The notes: generated by a model from the letters alone, not told the origin. 64,000 nt of DNA from JBJXHC01 sp964538485 (GCA_964538485.1 CAZIHJ010000001.1:1-64000), one strand, 5' to 3'; positions 52,932-62,456 are shown, counted from the first letter of the stretch. Numbers and translations: made by a program.

Positions 52932-55900
52932 ATGGAACAAATCCCCAAACGTAAACACGTAACAATCGACGGAAACGAAGCAGCGGCTTACGTTGCCCAC
53001 AAACTCAACGAAGTTATTGCCATCTATCCGATCACGCCGTCGTCAAACATGGGCGAATGGGCAGATGAATGGTCGGCACAGGGCCGGAAGAACTTGTGGG
53101 GAACGGTCCCTTCGGTGACGGAGATGCAGAGTGAAGGTGGTGCAGCCGGAGCAGTTCATGGTGCCCTGCAAACAGGGGCTCTCTCCACGACGTTTACCGC
53201 TTCCCAGGGATTGCTCCTGATGATACCGAATATGTACAAGATTGCAGGCGAACTGACGTCAACAGTGTTTCATGTGTCCGCCCGTTCTCTCGCAACACAG
53301 TCCCTCTCCATTTTCGGTGATCATAGCGACGTGATGGCCACACGAGGGACGGGGTTTGCAATGATGTGTTCAAACTCCGTGCAGGAAGTAATGGATTTTG
53401 CATTGATTGCCCAGGCAGCCACACTCGAAGCTCGCGTTCCGTTCCTTCATTTCTTCGACGGTTTCAGAACGTCCCATGAAGTCATGAAGATCGAACAATT
53501 GAACGATGATGATATTCGCGCCATGATTGATGATGAATTGATTCACGCGCACCGTTCACGCGGTCTTTCTCCCGACCGTCCGGTGATGCGGGGAACAGCG
53601 ATGAATCCCGACGTTTATTTCCAGGCACGCGAAACCGTGAACCCGTTCTATGCAGCGTGTCCGGCCATTGTGCAAAAGGCAATGGATAAGTTCGCAAAGG
53701 TTGTTGGACGTCAGTATCAATTGTTTGAGTATTTCGGTTCGCCCAACGCAGAGCGTGTCATTGTGATTATGGGTTCCGGAACCGGTGCCGTTGAGGAGAC
53801 GATCTCACATCTCAACAGCAAAGGCGAGAATGTTGGCGTCTTGAAAGTACGATTATTTCGGCCATTCTCAATTGCAGCATTTGTTCAAGCACTCCCGAAA
53901 TCCGTCAAGACCATCGCCGTCCTCGACAGAACGAAGGAGCCCGGAGGCGCGGGCGAGCCGTTGTATCAGGATGTTGTGACCGCAATCGCCGAACGGCACA
54001 GTTCCGGAACGCTTCCCTTTGTATTCCCAAGAATCATCGGCGGACGGTATGGACTTTCTTCCAAGGAATTTACGCCTGCGATGGTCAAAGGCGTCTACGA
54101 TGAGATGAAGAAGACCCCCCCGAAGAACCATTTCACCGTCGGCATCAATGACGACGTCACGCATACAAGTCTCGAGTATGATGCGGATTTTACCACGGAG
54201 CCCGACGATGTCGTACGGGCAATGTTCTATGGCCTTGGTGCTGATGGTACAGTTGGAGCGAACAAGAACTCCATCAAGATCATCGGAGAGGATACTGATT
54301 TCTTTGCCCAGGGATATTTCGTTTACGACTCAAAGAAGTCAGGCTCAACAACGATTTCACATCTCCGTTTCGGTCCGCGTCCCATCAAATCAAACTATCT
54401 GATTGAAAGAGCCAACTTCATCGCGTGCCATCAATGGTTCTTCCTTGAAAAATTTGATGTGTTGAAGAATGCAGTTCCGGGGGCAACTTTTCTTCTTAAC
54501 AGTTACTTCGGCCCGGACAAAGTGTGGGATGAACTACCACGCCAAATCCAGGAACAGATCATACGGAAGAAGATCAAGTTCTATGTGATTGATGGCTACA
54601 AGGTTGCCCAGGCAACCGGTATGGGTGGTCGCGTGAATACTATTATGCAGACATGTTTCTTTGCCATCTCCGGCGTACTTCCGCGTGAACAGGCGATTGA
54701 TGCGATCAAGAATTCAATCAAGAAAACATACGGGAAGAAGGGCGACCAGATCGTACAGCAAAACTTTGACGCCGTGGATCAGACTATTGCCAACCTTTTT
54801 GAAGTGACAATACCTGAACTGGTGACGAGCACTCTGGAGATGCCGTCCGCGGTTTCGTCGAAAGCGCCGGAGTTTGTTCGCAATGTCACTGGCGTAATCA
54901 TCGCCGGCATGGGTGATTCGCTTCCGGTCAGCGCGATGCCGATTGACGGGACGTTCCCGGTCGGGACAGCCCAATGGGAAAAGCGCAACATAGCTCTTGA
55001 AATTCCCGTCTGGGACACACAGGTTTGCATACAATGCAACAAGTGTGCGATTGTTTGTCCGCATGCAACCATCCGCATAAAGGTATATGATCCCAAGGAG
55101 TTAGCGGGCGCGCCGTCCACGTTCAAGTCAACTGACTACCGCGGCCCCGAATACAAGGGGATGAAATATTCGATTCAAGTTGCCCCCGAAGATTGTACGG
55201 GATGCGGCATCTGTATAGAGATTTGCCCCGCCAAGAACAAATCGGAGACACGACTCAAGGCAATCAACATGATGCCGCAACCGGCTATCCGCGACCAGGA
55301 GAGAGAGAACTACGAGTTCTTCCTCAACCTTCCCGAGGTGGATCGGCGCGGAGTGAAAATGGATTCGGTGAAGGGGTCGCAGTTGCTTCAACCGTTATTT
55401 GAATACTCCGGTGCGTGCTCGGGTTGCGGTGAGACGCCGTATCTCAAGTTGGTGACACAGTTGTTCGGCGATAGAATGCTTGTGGCAAATGCAACCGGCT
55501 GCTCATCCATCTATGGCGGCAACCTTCCGACCACACCGTGGACAAAGAACAATGACGGTCGGGGCCCGGCGTGGTCGAATTCACTCTTTGAGGACAACGC
55601 TGAGTTCGGCATGGGTATGCGTCTCACTATCGACAAACACACAGAGATGGCGAAGGAGCTCGTGCAGGTCCTGGAACCGGTGATTGGAGCCGAGTTGGTG
55701 AATGCACTTCTCACAGCCAGCCAAGCTGATGAGGCCGGTATTTACGAACAGCGCCTGAGAGTTGAGGAGTTAAAGAAGAAACTGAAAATGATCACCTCTC
55801 CCGAAGCAAAGCAACTCGCGACTCTCGCCGACAGCCTTGTGAAGAAGAGTGTGTGGATTGTTGGTGGTGATGGCTGGGCGTATGATATCGGCTTTGGCGG

Positions 55901-56531
55901 ACTTGACCATGTGCTCGCCTCGGGAAAGAACGTGAACATTCTCGTGCTCGACACGGAAGTGTACTCCAACACCGGCGGCCAGATGTCCAAGTCCACGCCA
56001 CGTGGCGCGGTAGCGAAGTTTGCAGCGGGCGGCAAGCCGCGCGCGAAGAAGGACCTCGGCCAGATCGCAATGACCTACGGTAATGTCTACGTTGCAACGG
56101 TGGCCATGGGTGCGAACGACATGCAAACCATCAAAGCATTCCTTGAAGCGGAAGCATACGATGGCCCGTCACTTATCATCGCATACAGTCATTGCATTGC
56201 ACACGGCATTAACATGGAAAAGGGGATGGGCAACCAGAAAGCCGCGGTGGAAAGTGGCCATTGGCCGCTGTACCGCTACAACCCGACGCAGGACGCCAAT
56301 GGGAAGAACCCGTTCAAACTCGACTCCAAGGCCGCGAAGATCAAGTTCTCTGACTACGCCTATCTTGAGACGCGTTACAAAATGCTGACAAAGAGCGATC
56401 CTGAAGCGGCGAAAAAACTGATGGAACTTGCACAGGAAGATGTCAACAAGCGATGGGAAATCCTTGAAGAGATGGCAAGGGATGGGAATGGAACCGCGCA
56501 AACGATTGTTCCACCGGTGCAGCATAACTAG
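52932..56531 (+). CDS. nifJ: Pyruvate:ferredoxin (flavodoxin) oxidoreductase
   Basis: This 1199-residue single-chain PFOR converts pyruvate and CoA to acetyl-CoA, CO2 and reduced ferredoxin. Domain I starts with T-I-D-G-N-E-A-A-A and the Y-P-I-T-P-S segment; two [4Fe-4S] sites lie mid-C-terminally (CIQCNKCAIVCP, CTGCGICIEICP); the proximal cluster and thiamine domain has C-S-G-C-G-E-T, G-D-G-W-A-Y-D-I-G and N-T-G-G-Q. Length is normal for homodimeric bacterial PFOR. It is the first gene of a seven-gene string ending in an Rrf2 regulator and is probably driven by the sigma54 site upstream. Confidence 0.95.
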   Translation: MEQIPKRKHVTIDGNEAAAYVAHKLNEVIAIYPITPSSNMGEWADEWSAQGRKNLWGTVPSVTEMQSEGGAAGAVHGALQTGALSTTFTASQGLLLMIPNMYKIAGELTSTVFHVSARSLATQSLSIFGDHSDVMATRGTGFAMMCSNSVQEVMDFALIAQAATLEARVPFLHFFDGFRTSHEVMKIEQLNDDDIRAMIDDELIHAHRSRGLSPDRPVMRGTAMNPDVYFQARETVNPFYAACPAIVQKAMDKFAKVVGRQYQLFEYFGSPNAERVIVIMGSGTGAVEETISHLNSKGENVGVLKVRLFRPFSIAAFVQALPKSVKTIAVLDRTKEPGGAGEPLYQDVVTAIAERHSSGTLPFVFPRIIGGRYGLSSKEFTPAMVKGVYDEMKKTPPKNHFTVGINDDVTHTSLEYDADFTTEPDDVVRAMFYGLGADGTVGANKNSIKIIGEDTDFFAQGYFVYDSKKSGSTTISHLRFGPRPIKSNYLIERANFIACHQWFFLEKFDVLKNAVPGATFLLNSYFGPDKVWDELPRQIQEQIIRKKIKFYVIDGYKVAQATGMGGRVNTIMQTCFFAISGVLPREQAIDAIKNSIKKTYGKKGDQIVQQNFDAVDQTIANLFEVTIPELVTSTLEMPSAVSSKAPEFVRNVTGVIIAGMGDSLPVSAMPIDGTFPVGTAQWEKRNIALEIPVWDTQVCIQCNKCAIVCPHATIRIKVYDPKELAGAPSTFKSTDYRGPEYKGMKYSIQVAPEDCTGCGICIEICPAKNKSETRLKAINMMPQPAIRDQERENYEFFLNLPEVDRRGVKMDSVKGSQLLQPLFEYSGACSGCGETPYLKLVTQLFGDRMLVANATGCSSIYGGNLPTTPWTKNNDGRGPAWSNSLFEDNAEFGMGMRLTIDKHTEMAKELVQVLEPVIGAELVNALLTASQADEAGIYEQRLRVEELKKKLKMITSPEAKQLATLADSLVKKSVWIVGGDGWAYDIGFGGLDHVLASGKNVNILVLDTEVYSNTGGQMSKSTPRGAVAKFAAGGKPRAKKDLGQIAMTYGNVYVATVAMGANDMQTIKAFLEAEAYDGPSLIIAYSHCIAHGINMEKGMGNQKAAVESGHWPLYRYNPTQDANGKNPFKLDSKAAKIKFSDYAYLETRYKMLTKSDPEAAKKLMELAQEDVNKRWEILEEMARDGNGTAQTIVPPVQHN

Positions 56532-56562
56532 TGGTGAGGCGGAAGCTTCAATAGGATAGAGT

Positions 56563-57018
56563 ATGAGACTTCTCACAAGTTTAGCCATAATGTCAATCAT
56601 ACAGGCCGGATGCTTTGTGTTAACAGCAACGGCACAAGATGATGAAGATACTTCTTACATCAACGCGTTCCGCCAGCATGCCGAGCAATGGAGGCAGGCC
56701 TACAACATCAAAGACTCTTCCACACTGTCATCAATGTACGCGGATGACGCGCAGTACATCTCGGCCCATGTTGCCGGATACATTCTGCATGGCCGCGACC
56801 GTGTCATAGAGAATTTCCAGAACGGGGCCAGGAGCGGAGGGTATATCGACACCCTCGAAGTGCTTTCAGTCAATTCTTCGTGTGAAATGGCAACTCTTGT
56901 GACCAGATATGCAGGGATGGCAGGGGGTGACAAGGTGAATGGCCGGAATCTTCTCGTCTGTAGGAGAACAAAAGGCCGGTGGCTTATTGTTACCCACATG
57001 ACCGTTGTCCGAGACTAA
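56563..57018 (+). CDS. Exported SnoaL/DUF4440-like small protein
   Basis: This 151-residue protein has a signal peptide (MRLLTSLAIMSIIQAGC...TATAQ) and a domain with the NTF2-like pattern of SnoaL/DUF4440 proteins (N-I-K-D-S-S-T-L-S-S-M-Y-A-D-D-A, then H-G-R-D-R-V). A Cys in IIQAGC resembles a weak lipobox, so a lipoprotein cannot be ruled out. Its place between PFOR and a CoA-binding protein is unexplained. The function is unknown. Confidence 0.7.
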   Translation: MRLLTSLAIMSIIQAGCFVLTATAQDDEDTSYINAFRQHAEQWRQAYNIKDSSTLSSMYADDAQYISAHVAGYILHGRDRVIENFQNGARSGGYIDTLEVLSVNSSCEMATLVTRYAGMAGGDKVNGRNLLVCRRTKGRWLIVTHMTVVRD

Positions 57019-57031
57019 CAAGAGAAGGAAC

Positions 57032-57472
57032 ATGAATCAGGCTATTCAGGATTTCATCGGCTGTAAGCGTATTGCGGTTGTTGGCTATTCACGCGATATC
57101 CGCAAGTTCGGCACCTATGCGTATGCAGAACTACAAAAACGCGGCTATCAAGTCTTCGCTGTTCATCCCATAGAAAAAGAAATCTCCGGCGTAAAGTGTT
57201 ATCCCAATCTGCAAGCGTTGCGCGGTGAGATTGATGCTGTCTTGATTTCCATCCAACCGAAACTGGTAGTGCCTATTCTGGAGGAAGCTTCGGCTATCGG
57301 AGTGAAGAATGTCTGGCTGCAACAAGGCGCTGAGTCCGTTGAGGCGCTTGTGGCTGCGGATCGTCTGGGACTTGGCATTGTCGCAAAGAAGTGTGTACTC
57401 ATGTATGCTCCGCCGGTGCGATCGTTCCATGGCTTGCATCGTGCAGTGATGAGACTTGTCGGGAGACTATGA
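57032..57472 (+). CDS. CoA-binding-domain protein (YccU-like)
   Basis: This 146-residue protein is a single Rossmann-type CoA-binding domain: R-I-A-V-V-G-Y-S-R at the N-terminus, a V-H-P-I-E-K-E-I-S-G motif and V-W-L-Q-Q-G-A mid-chain. The ATG at 57032 follows AAGGAA; an in-frame start at 57005 would overlap the SnoaL-like gene. Members bind CoA but have no assigned enzyme activity. A role in sensing or buffering CoA esters near PFOR is possible. Confidence 0.85.
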   Translation: MNQAIQDFIGCKRIAVVGYSRDIRKFGTYAYAELQKRGYQVFAVHPIEKEISGVKCYPNLQALRGEIDAVLISIQPKLVVPILEEASAIGVKNVWLQQGAESVEALVAADRLGLGIVAKKCVLMYAPPVRSFHGLHRAVMRLVGRL

Positions 57473-57496
57473 GATGACGGTGAGTGAGAGGGCCCT

Positions 57497-58468
57497 TTGA
57501 AACGCATAGCAGTTCTCACATCGGGTGGTGATGCGCCGGGAATGAATGCTGCAATACGGGCAGTCACACGCTGTGCAATTGAACAAGGATGGGAAGTGTA
57601 CGGTGTTCGCCACGGCTTCAGCGGGTTGGTGGCCGGACATTTCCAGGAGTTGACCGCACGTTCGGTTGGCGGGATTATTCAGCAGGGAGGAACGATCCTC
57701 GGCAGTGCCCGTTGCCCTGATTTTCAAACCGAGGAAGGCCGGATGTCGGCGTTGCGTGAGTTGCGCCAGCGGGACATCACCGGGTTGGTTGTCATTGGAG
57801 GCAATGGTTCTCAAACAGGCGCATGTGCGCTCGCGAAGATGGGGTTCCCCGTTGTCGGCGTTGCCTCAACCATTGATAACGATCTTGCGGGAAGTGATAT
57901 CTCCATTGGTGTCGACACGGCACTCAACATTGCCCTTGAAGCAATCGACCGGCTCAAGATTACCGCATCATCGCACATGCGGGCCTTTCTTGTTGAAGTT
58001 ATGGGACGTAAGTGTGGCTATCTCGCACTGATGACAGCTATTGCCGGCGGTGCCGAGGTGGTGGTGGTGCCGGAAATCGACACCACACCCGAGCAGGTGG
58101 CCCAAGGTATCCGGGCGGCATACGAGCGTGGCAAAGCGCATGCTCTCGTTGTTGTCGCTGAAGGAGCCACATACAACGCGGAGGCGCTCGTAAGCTATTT
58201 CAAAGAACACAGTGCGCGCGTTGGTTTTGATCTGCGCTCCACGACTCTTGGTCATGTGCAGCGCGGTGGCGCCCCGACGGCATTTGACCGGATACTCGCC
58301 ACCCGGCTCGGTGCGGGAGCTGTTGCTGCGTTGGCGCATGGAGAAACAAGCGCTCTGGTCGGGATGGTGAAGGGAAGTATTGCAGTAACACCGTTCAGTG
58401 AAGTCGTTGAAATCCGGAAGTCCATTGATCCGGAACTGCTTCAACTGGCACGTGCACTTGACAAATAA
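57497..58468 (+). CDS. pfkA: 6-Phosphofructokinase
   Basis: This 323-residue enzyme phosphorylates fructose 6-phosphate. It starts at a TTG (LKRIAVLTSGGDAPGMNAAI) and has the catalytic T-I-D-N-D (D127 by E. coli numbering), M-G-R, and G-H-V-Q-R-G-G segments. The nucleotide-site motif is G-G-N-G-S with G104, which favours ATP over pyrophosphate, but N103 replaces the usual Asp and S124 the usual Gly. The gene is in a row with PFOR and malic enzyme, giving a glycolysis-to-fermentation block. Confidence 0.88.
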   Translation: MKRIAVLTSGGDAPGMNAAIRAVTRCAIEQGWEVYGVRHGFSGLVAGHFQELTARSVGGIIQQGGTILGSARCPDFQTEEGRMSALRELRQRDITGLVVIGGNGSQTGACALAKMGFPVVGVASTIDNDLAGSDISIGVDTALNIALEAIDRLKITASSHMRAFLVEVMGRKCGYLALMTAIAGGAEVVVVPEIDTTPEQVAQGIRAAYERGKAHALVVVAEGATYNAEALVSYFKEHSARVGFDLRSTTLGHVQRGGAPTAFDRILATRLGAGAVAALAHGETSALVGMVKGSIAVTPFSEVVEIRKSIDPELLQLARALDK

Positions 58469-58501
58469 ACGGTATACCAATCAACTCAACATACGTGGTG
58501 A

Positions 58502-59494
58502 ATGATGGACCTCTCAACAACATATCTTGGACTGAAACTGAAGAACCCGATTGTTCCTTCAGCAAGCCCTCTTTCGTATTCACTCGACAGTATGAAACGA
58601 TTGGAGGATGCTGGTGCCTCGGCTGTCGTTATGTATTCGTTGTTCGAAGAGCAGATCGCACACGAAGCGGCAGAGTTGGAGCACTATCTCAGCTACGGCA
58701 GTGAAAGCTATGCTGAGGCCCTCACATACTTTCCTGAGACAAAGGAATACAATATTGGACCCGATCAGTATGTCGAGTTGGTACGAAAGGCAAAGGAGGA
58801 ACTGGACATTCCTGTAATCGGAAGCCTGAATGGTATTTCCACGGGAGGCTGGATCAACTACGCCCGAAAGATTGAAGAAGCAGGCGCTGATGCACTGGAA
58901 CTCAACATCTATTACATACCCACCGATCCGGACATTACATCAACTGATGTTGAAGACCGGTACCTCGAGGTGTTGCACGCGGTCAAACGAACGATCACCA
59001 TTCCGGTGGCAATGAAACTCAGCCCGTTCTTCAGTTCAATGAGCAACATGGCGAGACGACTCGAGCTTGGTGGGGCCAGTGGACTGGTGATGTTCAACCG
59101 TTTTTATCAGCCCGATATCGACCTTGAATCGTTGGAGGTGAAACCCAACGTTGTATTGAGTACAACCAACGCGTTGCGTTTGCCGCTGCGGTGGATTGCG
59201 ATTCTGCATGGAAGAACCAGGATGAGCCTTGCAGCCACAAGTGGCATTCACACCGCCGAAGATGTCATCAAGATGGTCATGGCCGGCGCGGACGTTACCA
59301 TGATGTGTTCGGCCCTTCTGAAGAACGGCCCCGGGTACATCGCCCAAATTCTCACGGATATTGACCGTTGGATGCTCGATCACGAGTATATTTCCATTCA
59401 ACAAATGAAGGGAAGTATGAGTCAGAAGGCCGTAGCAAACCCCGCGGCGTTTGAACGAGCGAACTATGTGAAGGCCCTGCATTCCTTCAAATGA
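58502..59494 (+). CDS. Dihydroorotate dehydrogenase-like flavoprotein
   Basis: This 330-residue TIM-barrel protein resembles PyrD but is the divergent dihydroorotate dehydrogenase-like type often found beside PFOR genes in anaerobes. Family segments are L-K-L-K-N-P-I-V-P-S-A-S-P-L, N-G-I-S-T-G-G-W and a C-terminal A-G-A-D-V-T-M-M-C-S-A-L-L. FMN binding is expected. Whether it acts in pyrimidine synthesis or in another redox step is not clear; the neighbours favour a central-metabolism role. Confidence 0.82.
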   Translation: MMDLSTTYLGLKLKNPIVPSASPLSYSLDSMKRLEDAGASAVVMYSLFEEQIAHEAAELEHYLSYGSESYAEALTYFPETKEYNIGPDQYVELVRKAKEELDIPVIGSLNGISTGGWINYARKIEEAGADALELNIYYIPTDPDITSTDVEDRYLEVLHAVKRTITIPVAMKLSPFFSSMSNMARRLELGGASGLVMFNRFYQPDIDLESLEVKPNVVLSTTNALRLPLRWIAILHGRTRMSLAATSGIHTAEDVIKMVMAGADVTMMCSALLKNGPGYIAQILTDIDRWMLDHEYISIQQMKGSMSQKAVANPAAFERANYVKALHSFK

Positions 59495-59530
59495 AAAAGA
59501 AATTGACAAAACACCTGAAAGGACAGAACA

Positions 59531-61837
59531 ATGGTACGTAAACAAGAAGCACTCGACTATCATTCGGTGGGACGCAAGGGAAAGATTGAAGTCGTCTCAT
59601 CAAAACCGTGTCAGACACAAAGAGACCTCTCGCTTGCCTACACACCCGGCGTGGCAGAGCCGTGCAGGGAGATAGAAAAGAACCCCGATGATGCGTACCT
59701 CTATACGGCGAAGGGGAATCTCGTTGCGGTGATCTCCAACGGGACGGCGGTTCTCGGACTTGGCGACATTGGAGCGCTGGCCGGTAAACCGGTGATGGAA
59801 GGGAAGGGAGTGCTGTTCAAAAGATTTGCTGACATCGATGTGTTTGACATCGAAATGAATTCGCACAATCCGGACGACATCATCAAAGCAGTGCAGATGC
59901 TCGAGCCGACGTTCGGGGGTATTAATCTCGAAGACATCAAAGCCCCCGATTGTTTCTATATCGAAGAAACGTTGAAGAAAACCATGAACATCCCGGTCTT
60001 CCACGATGACCAGCATGGTACGGCCATCATCAGCGGTGCTGCCTTGCTGAATGCAGTCGAAATTGTCGGAAAGCAACTCAACCAGGTGAAGGTGGTGTTC
60101 AGCGGGGCTGGTGCTGCAGGGATTGCCTGCGCGAAGTTATACGAGAAACTCGGGGTGAAGCGCGAGAATATGTTGCTCGTTGACACCAAGGGGGTCGTGT
60201 TCAAAGGCCGGACTTCGGGGATGAATCCCTACAAGGAGTACTTTGCTGCCGAGACGAATGCCCGTTCACTGGCTGATGCCATGAGAGGTGCTGACGTCTT
60301 CTGTGGTGTATCGGTGAAGGACATCGTTACCAAGGATATGATCAAGTCCATGGCCGATAATCCGATCGTGTTCGCAATGGCGAACCCTGATCCGGAGATC
60401 ACGTATGATGATGCCATCAGCGTCCGCAAAGACCTCATCATGGCGACGGGACGGTCTGACTACCCGAACCAGGTGAATAACGTCCTTGGCTTCCCGTTCA
60501 TCTTCCGTGGTGCACTCGACGTTCGTGCATCGACAATTAATGACGAAATGAAGATGGCGGCTTCGTATGCGCTGGCGAAACTCGCGAAAGAGGACGTGCC
60601 TGATTCCGTTATGCGCGCATACGGCGGAAAGAGGATTGAATTCGGGAGAGACTACATCATCCCGAAGCCCTTTGACCCACGCGTTATGCTTTGGGAAACA
60701 GTGGCCGTGGCGAAGGCGGCAATGGACACAGGGGTAGCGCGCATGCCGATCACGGACTTTGAGGCGTACAAGGATTCGCTTGAGGCACGTCTCGGCAAGT
60801 CTCACGAAGTCATGCGCTTCTTCGTTCATAAGGCACAGAAATCGCCGAGAAGGATTGTGTTCCCGGAAGGCGAAGAAGAAAAGATTCTCCGCGCTGCACA
60901 GATCATTGTCGGGGAAGGCATCGGCCAGCCGATATTGCTTGGAGGCCGTACACTCATCACTCAACGGATCAAAGACCTAGGGCTCGATCTGGAGGGTGTG
61001 GAGATCATCAATCCATCGAAGTCGCCAAAGTTCGACGAGTACGTCACTGCCTACTACGCGATGCGGCAACGGAAAGGCGTGACGCGATTCGATGCAGAAC
61101 GGCAGATGGCGACACACAATATTTTCGGTATGATGATGGTGCAACGGGGTGATGCGGACGGCTTGATCTCCGGCCTCACACAGCACTATCCTGCCACAGT
61201 GCGTCCCGCGATACAGATTATCGGTACACGGGAGGGTGTGAGGAAGGTTGCCGGGTTGTATATGATGATCTTCAAGAACCGGACGATCTTCATTGCCGAT
61301 GCGACGGTCAACATTGAACCAACGGCGGAGGATCTGGCAGAGATTGCTTTGTTAACTGCCGAGAAGGTGAAACAATTCAATATCGTGCCGAAGATCGCCA
61401 TGCTTTCCTTCGGGAGTTTTGGCGGAACGAATCATCCGCTGGCCGCGAAAGTGCAGAAGGCCCTGAGTATGGTAAAAGAACGGGCACCGCACCTTGCCAT
61501 CGATGGTGAAATGCAGGCGGATGCGGCAGTGTCCCCCGAAATTCTTGCTGAACTCTACCCGTTCAGTCCACTGCAGGGAGGGGCGAATGTTCTCATTTGT
61601 CCGGACCTGACTTCGGCGAACATCGCGTACAAATTACTGAAGTGTCTCAGCGATGCAGTGGCTGTCGGACCGATCCTGATGGGGATAAAGAAACCGGTAT
61701 ATCTCCTTGTGCCGGGAAATGATGTGAACGATATCGTCAATATTACTGCGATGGCTGTTTGTGAATCGCAGCGATTGCGAGAGGAGAAGCTGGAGGCGAA
61801 GGAGCACACATTCGAGCTTCCTGTCCATGCGGAATAA
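59531..61837 (+). CDS. maeB: NAD(P)-dependent malic enzyme with phosphotransacetylase-like domain
   Basis: This 768-residue MaeB-type enzyme interconverts malate and pyruvate plus CO2. The malic-enzyme part (about 1-430) has S-L-A-Y-T-P-G-V-A-E-P and the cofactor motif G-A-G-A-A-G; the C-terminal part (about 430-768) resembles phosphotransacetylase and in MaeB proteins is regulatory, binding acetyl-CoA. Length is normal. With PFOR upstream it links pyruvate, malate and acetyl-CoA. The ribosome site is AAAGGACA. Confidence 0.92.
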   Translation: MVRKQEALDYHSVGRKGKIEVVSSKPCQTQRDLSLAYTPGVAEPCREIEKNPDDAYLYTAKGNLVAVISNGTAVLGLGDIGALAGKPVMEGKGVLFKRFADIDVFDIEMNSHNPDDIIKAVQMLEPTFGGINLEDIKAPDCFYIEETLKKTMNIPVFHDDQHGTAIISGAALLNAVEIVGKQLNQVKVVFSGAGAAGIACAKLYEKLGVKRENMLLVDTKGVVFKGRTSGMNPYKEYFAAETNARSLADAMRGADVFCGVSVKDIVTKDMIKSMADNPIVFAMANPDPEITYDDAISVRKDLIMATGRSDYPNQVNNVLGFPFIFRGALDVRASTINDEMKMAASYALAKLAKEDVPDSVMRAYGGKRIEFGRDYIIPKPFDPRVMLWETVAVAKAAMDTGVARMPITDFEAYKDSLEARLGKSHEVMRFFVHKAQKSPRRIVFPEGEEEKILRAAQIIVGEGIGQPILLGGRTLITQRIKDLGLDLEGVEIINPSKSPKFDEYVTAYYAMRQRKGVTRFDAERQMATHNIFGMMMVQRGDADGLISGLTQHYPATVRPAIQIIGTREGVRKVAGLYMMIFKNRTIFIADATVNIEPTAEDLAEIALLTAEKVKQFNIVPKIAMLSFGSFGGTNHPLAAKVQKALSMVKERAPHLAIDGEMQADAAVSPEILAELYPFSPLQGGANVLICPDLTSANIAYKLLKCLSDAVAVGPILMGIKKPVYLLVPGNDVNDIVNITAMAVCESQRLREEKLEAKEHTFELPVHAE

Positions 61838-61866
61838 GTGTGCGACCATAATTGAAAGCACGTCCT

Positions 61867-62307
61867 ATGAGTATCATTTTCAGTCGTAGATGTGAATATG
61901 GCTTGCAGGCGGTACTGTATCTTGCATTGAAGAACGGGGGAACGAAGACTTCCGTTAAGGAACTCGTCCAGCACATTCAAGTGCCTTCGCCGTTCCTTGC
62001 AAAGATCCTTCAGGACCTTGCGCACAAGGGGATACTCATGTCCTCCAAAGGACCGCGCGGAGGGTTTGCGCTCGCCAAACCGGCCAACGAGATCACGATG
62101 CTGAGTATTGTGGAGGCAATTGACGGTACAGCGTTTACCAATGGGTGTGTGCTCGGGTTCATGGAGTGTACCACGGGAACACCATGCGCCATGCATGATG
62201 AATGGTCTGGAATTCGTGACCGGATTATTGGCGCGCTTGGCAATCAAGATCTCGGAGAGATGGCAAAGCGAATGCACAAACCTGAGTACGAAGGAGCGTT
62301 GAGCTAG
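61867..62307 (+). CDS. Rrf2-family regulator with Fe-S-type cysteines
   Basis: This 146-residue regulator has the Rrf2 winged helix-turn-helix (start MSIIFSRRCEYGLQAV) and three Cys spaced C-x6-C-x5-C just after residue 95, with a nearby His in CAMHDEW. The layout is that of cluster-binding members such as IscR, NsrR and RsrR, which sense iron-sulphur, nitric oxide or redox state. It ends the PFOR operon and lies before the membrane ferredoxin gene, so it may control one or both. The ATG at 61867 is preferred over one 15 bases upstream. Confidence 0.88.
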   Translation: MSIIFSRRCEYGLQAVLYLALKNGGTKTSVKELVQHIQVPSPFLAKILQDLAHKGILMSSKGPRGGFALAKPANEITMLSIVEAIDGTAFTNGCVLGFMECTTGTPCAMHDEWSGIRDRIIGALGNQDLGEMAKRMHKPEYEGALS

Positions 62308-62341
62308 GGGCCGTGTTCTTATATCGGTCTTTGTCCGAAAT

Positions 62342-62356
62342 TGGCACGGGAATTGG
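62342..62356 (+). promoter_or_regulatory. Sigma54-type promoter before the membrane ferredoxin gene
   Basis: TGGCACGGGAATTGG matches TGGCACG-N4-TTGC except for the final base; GG pairs lie 12 bases apart (62343-62344 and 62355-62356). It lies in the 149-base gap after the Rrf2 gene, about 100 bases before the next start codon. An inverted repeat TGAGAAT/ATTCTCA (about 62379 to 62424) lies in the leader. Confidence 0.5.
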
Positions 62357-62456
62357 CCTTTAAGGACATAAAGGGCGATGAGAATGACGAACGTGCTGAA
62401 GGGAAACCAGAAGGGCAATTCTCAGTCGGCCGGTTATCAGACTTGAAAGTCCGATT

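Noticed and set aside
58446..58460. TGGCACGTGCACTTG near the end of pfkA
   Set aside because: It lies inside coding sequence and has one base too many between the elements.
62378..62446. A 22-codon leader reading frame between the Rrf2 gene and the membrane ferredoxin gene
   Set aside because: There is a weak ribosome site and no attenuator-like codon run or terminator structure; it is as likely to be chance.
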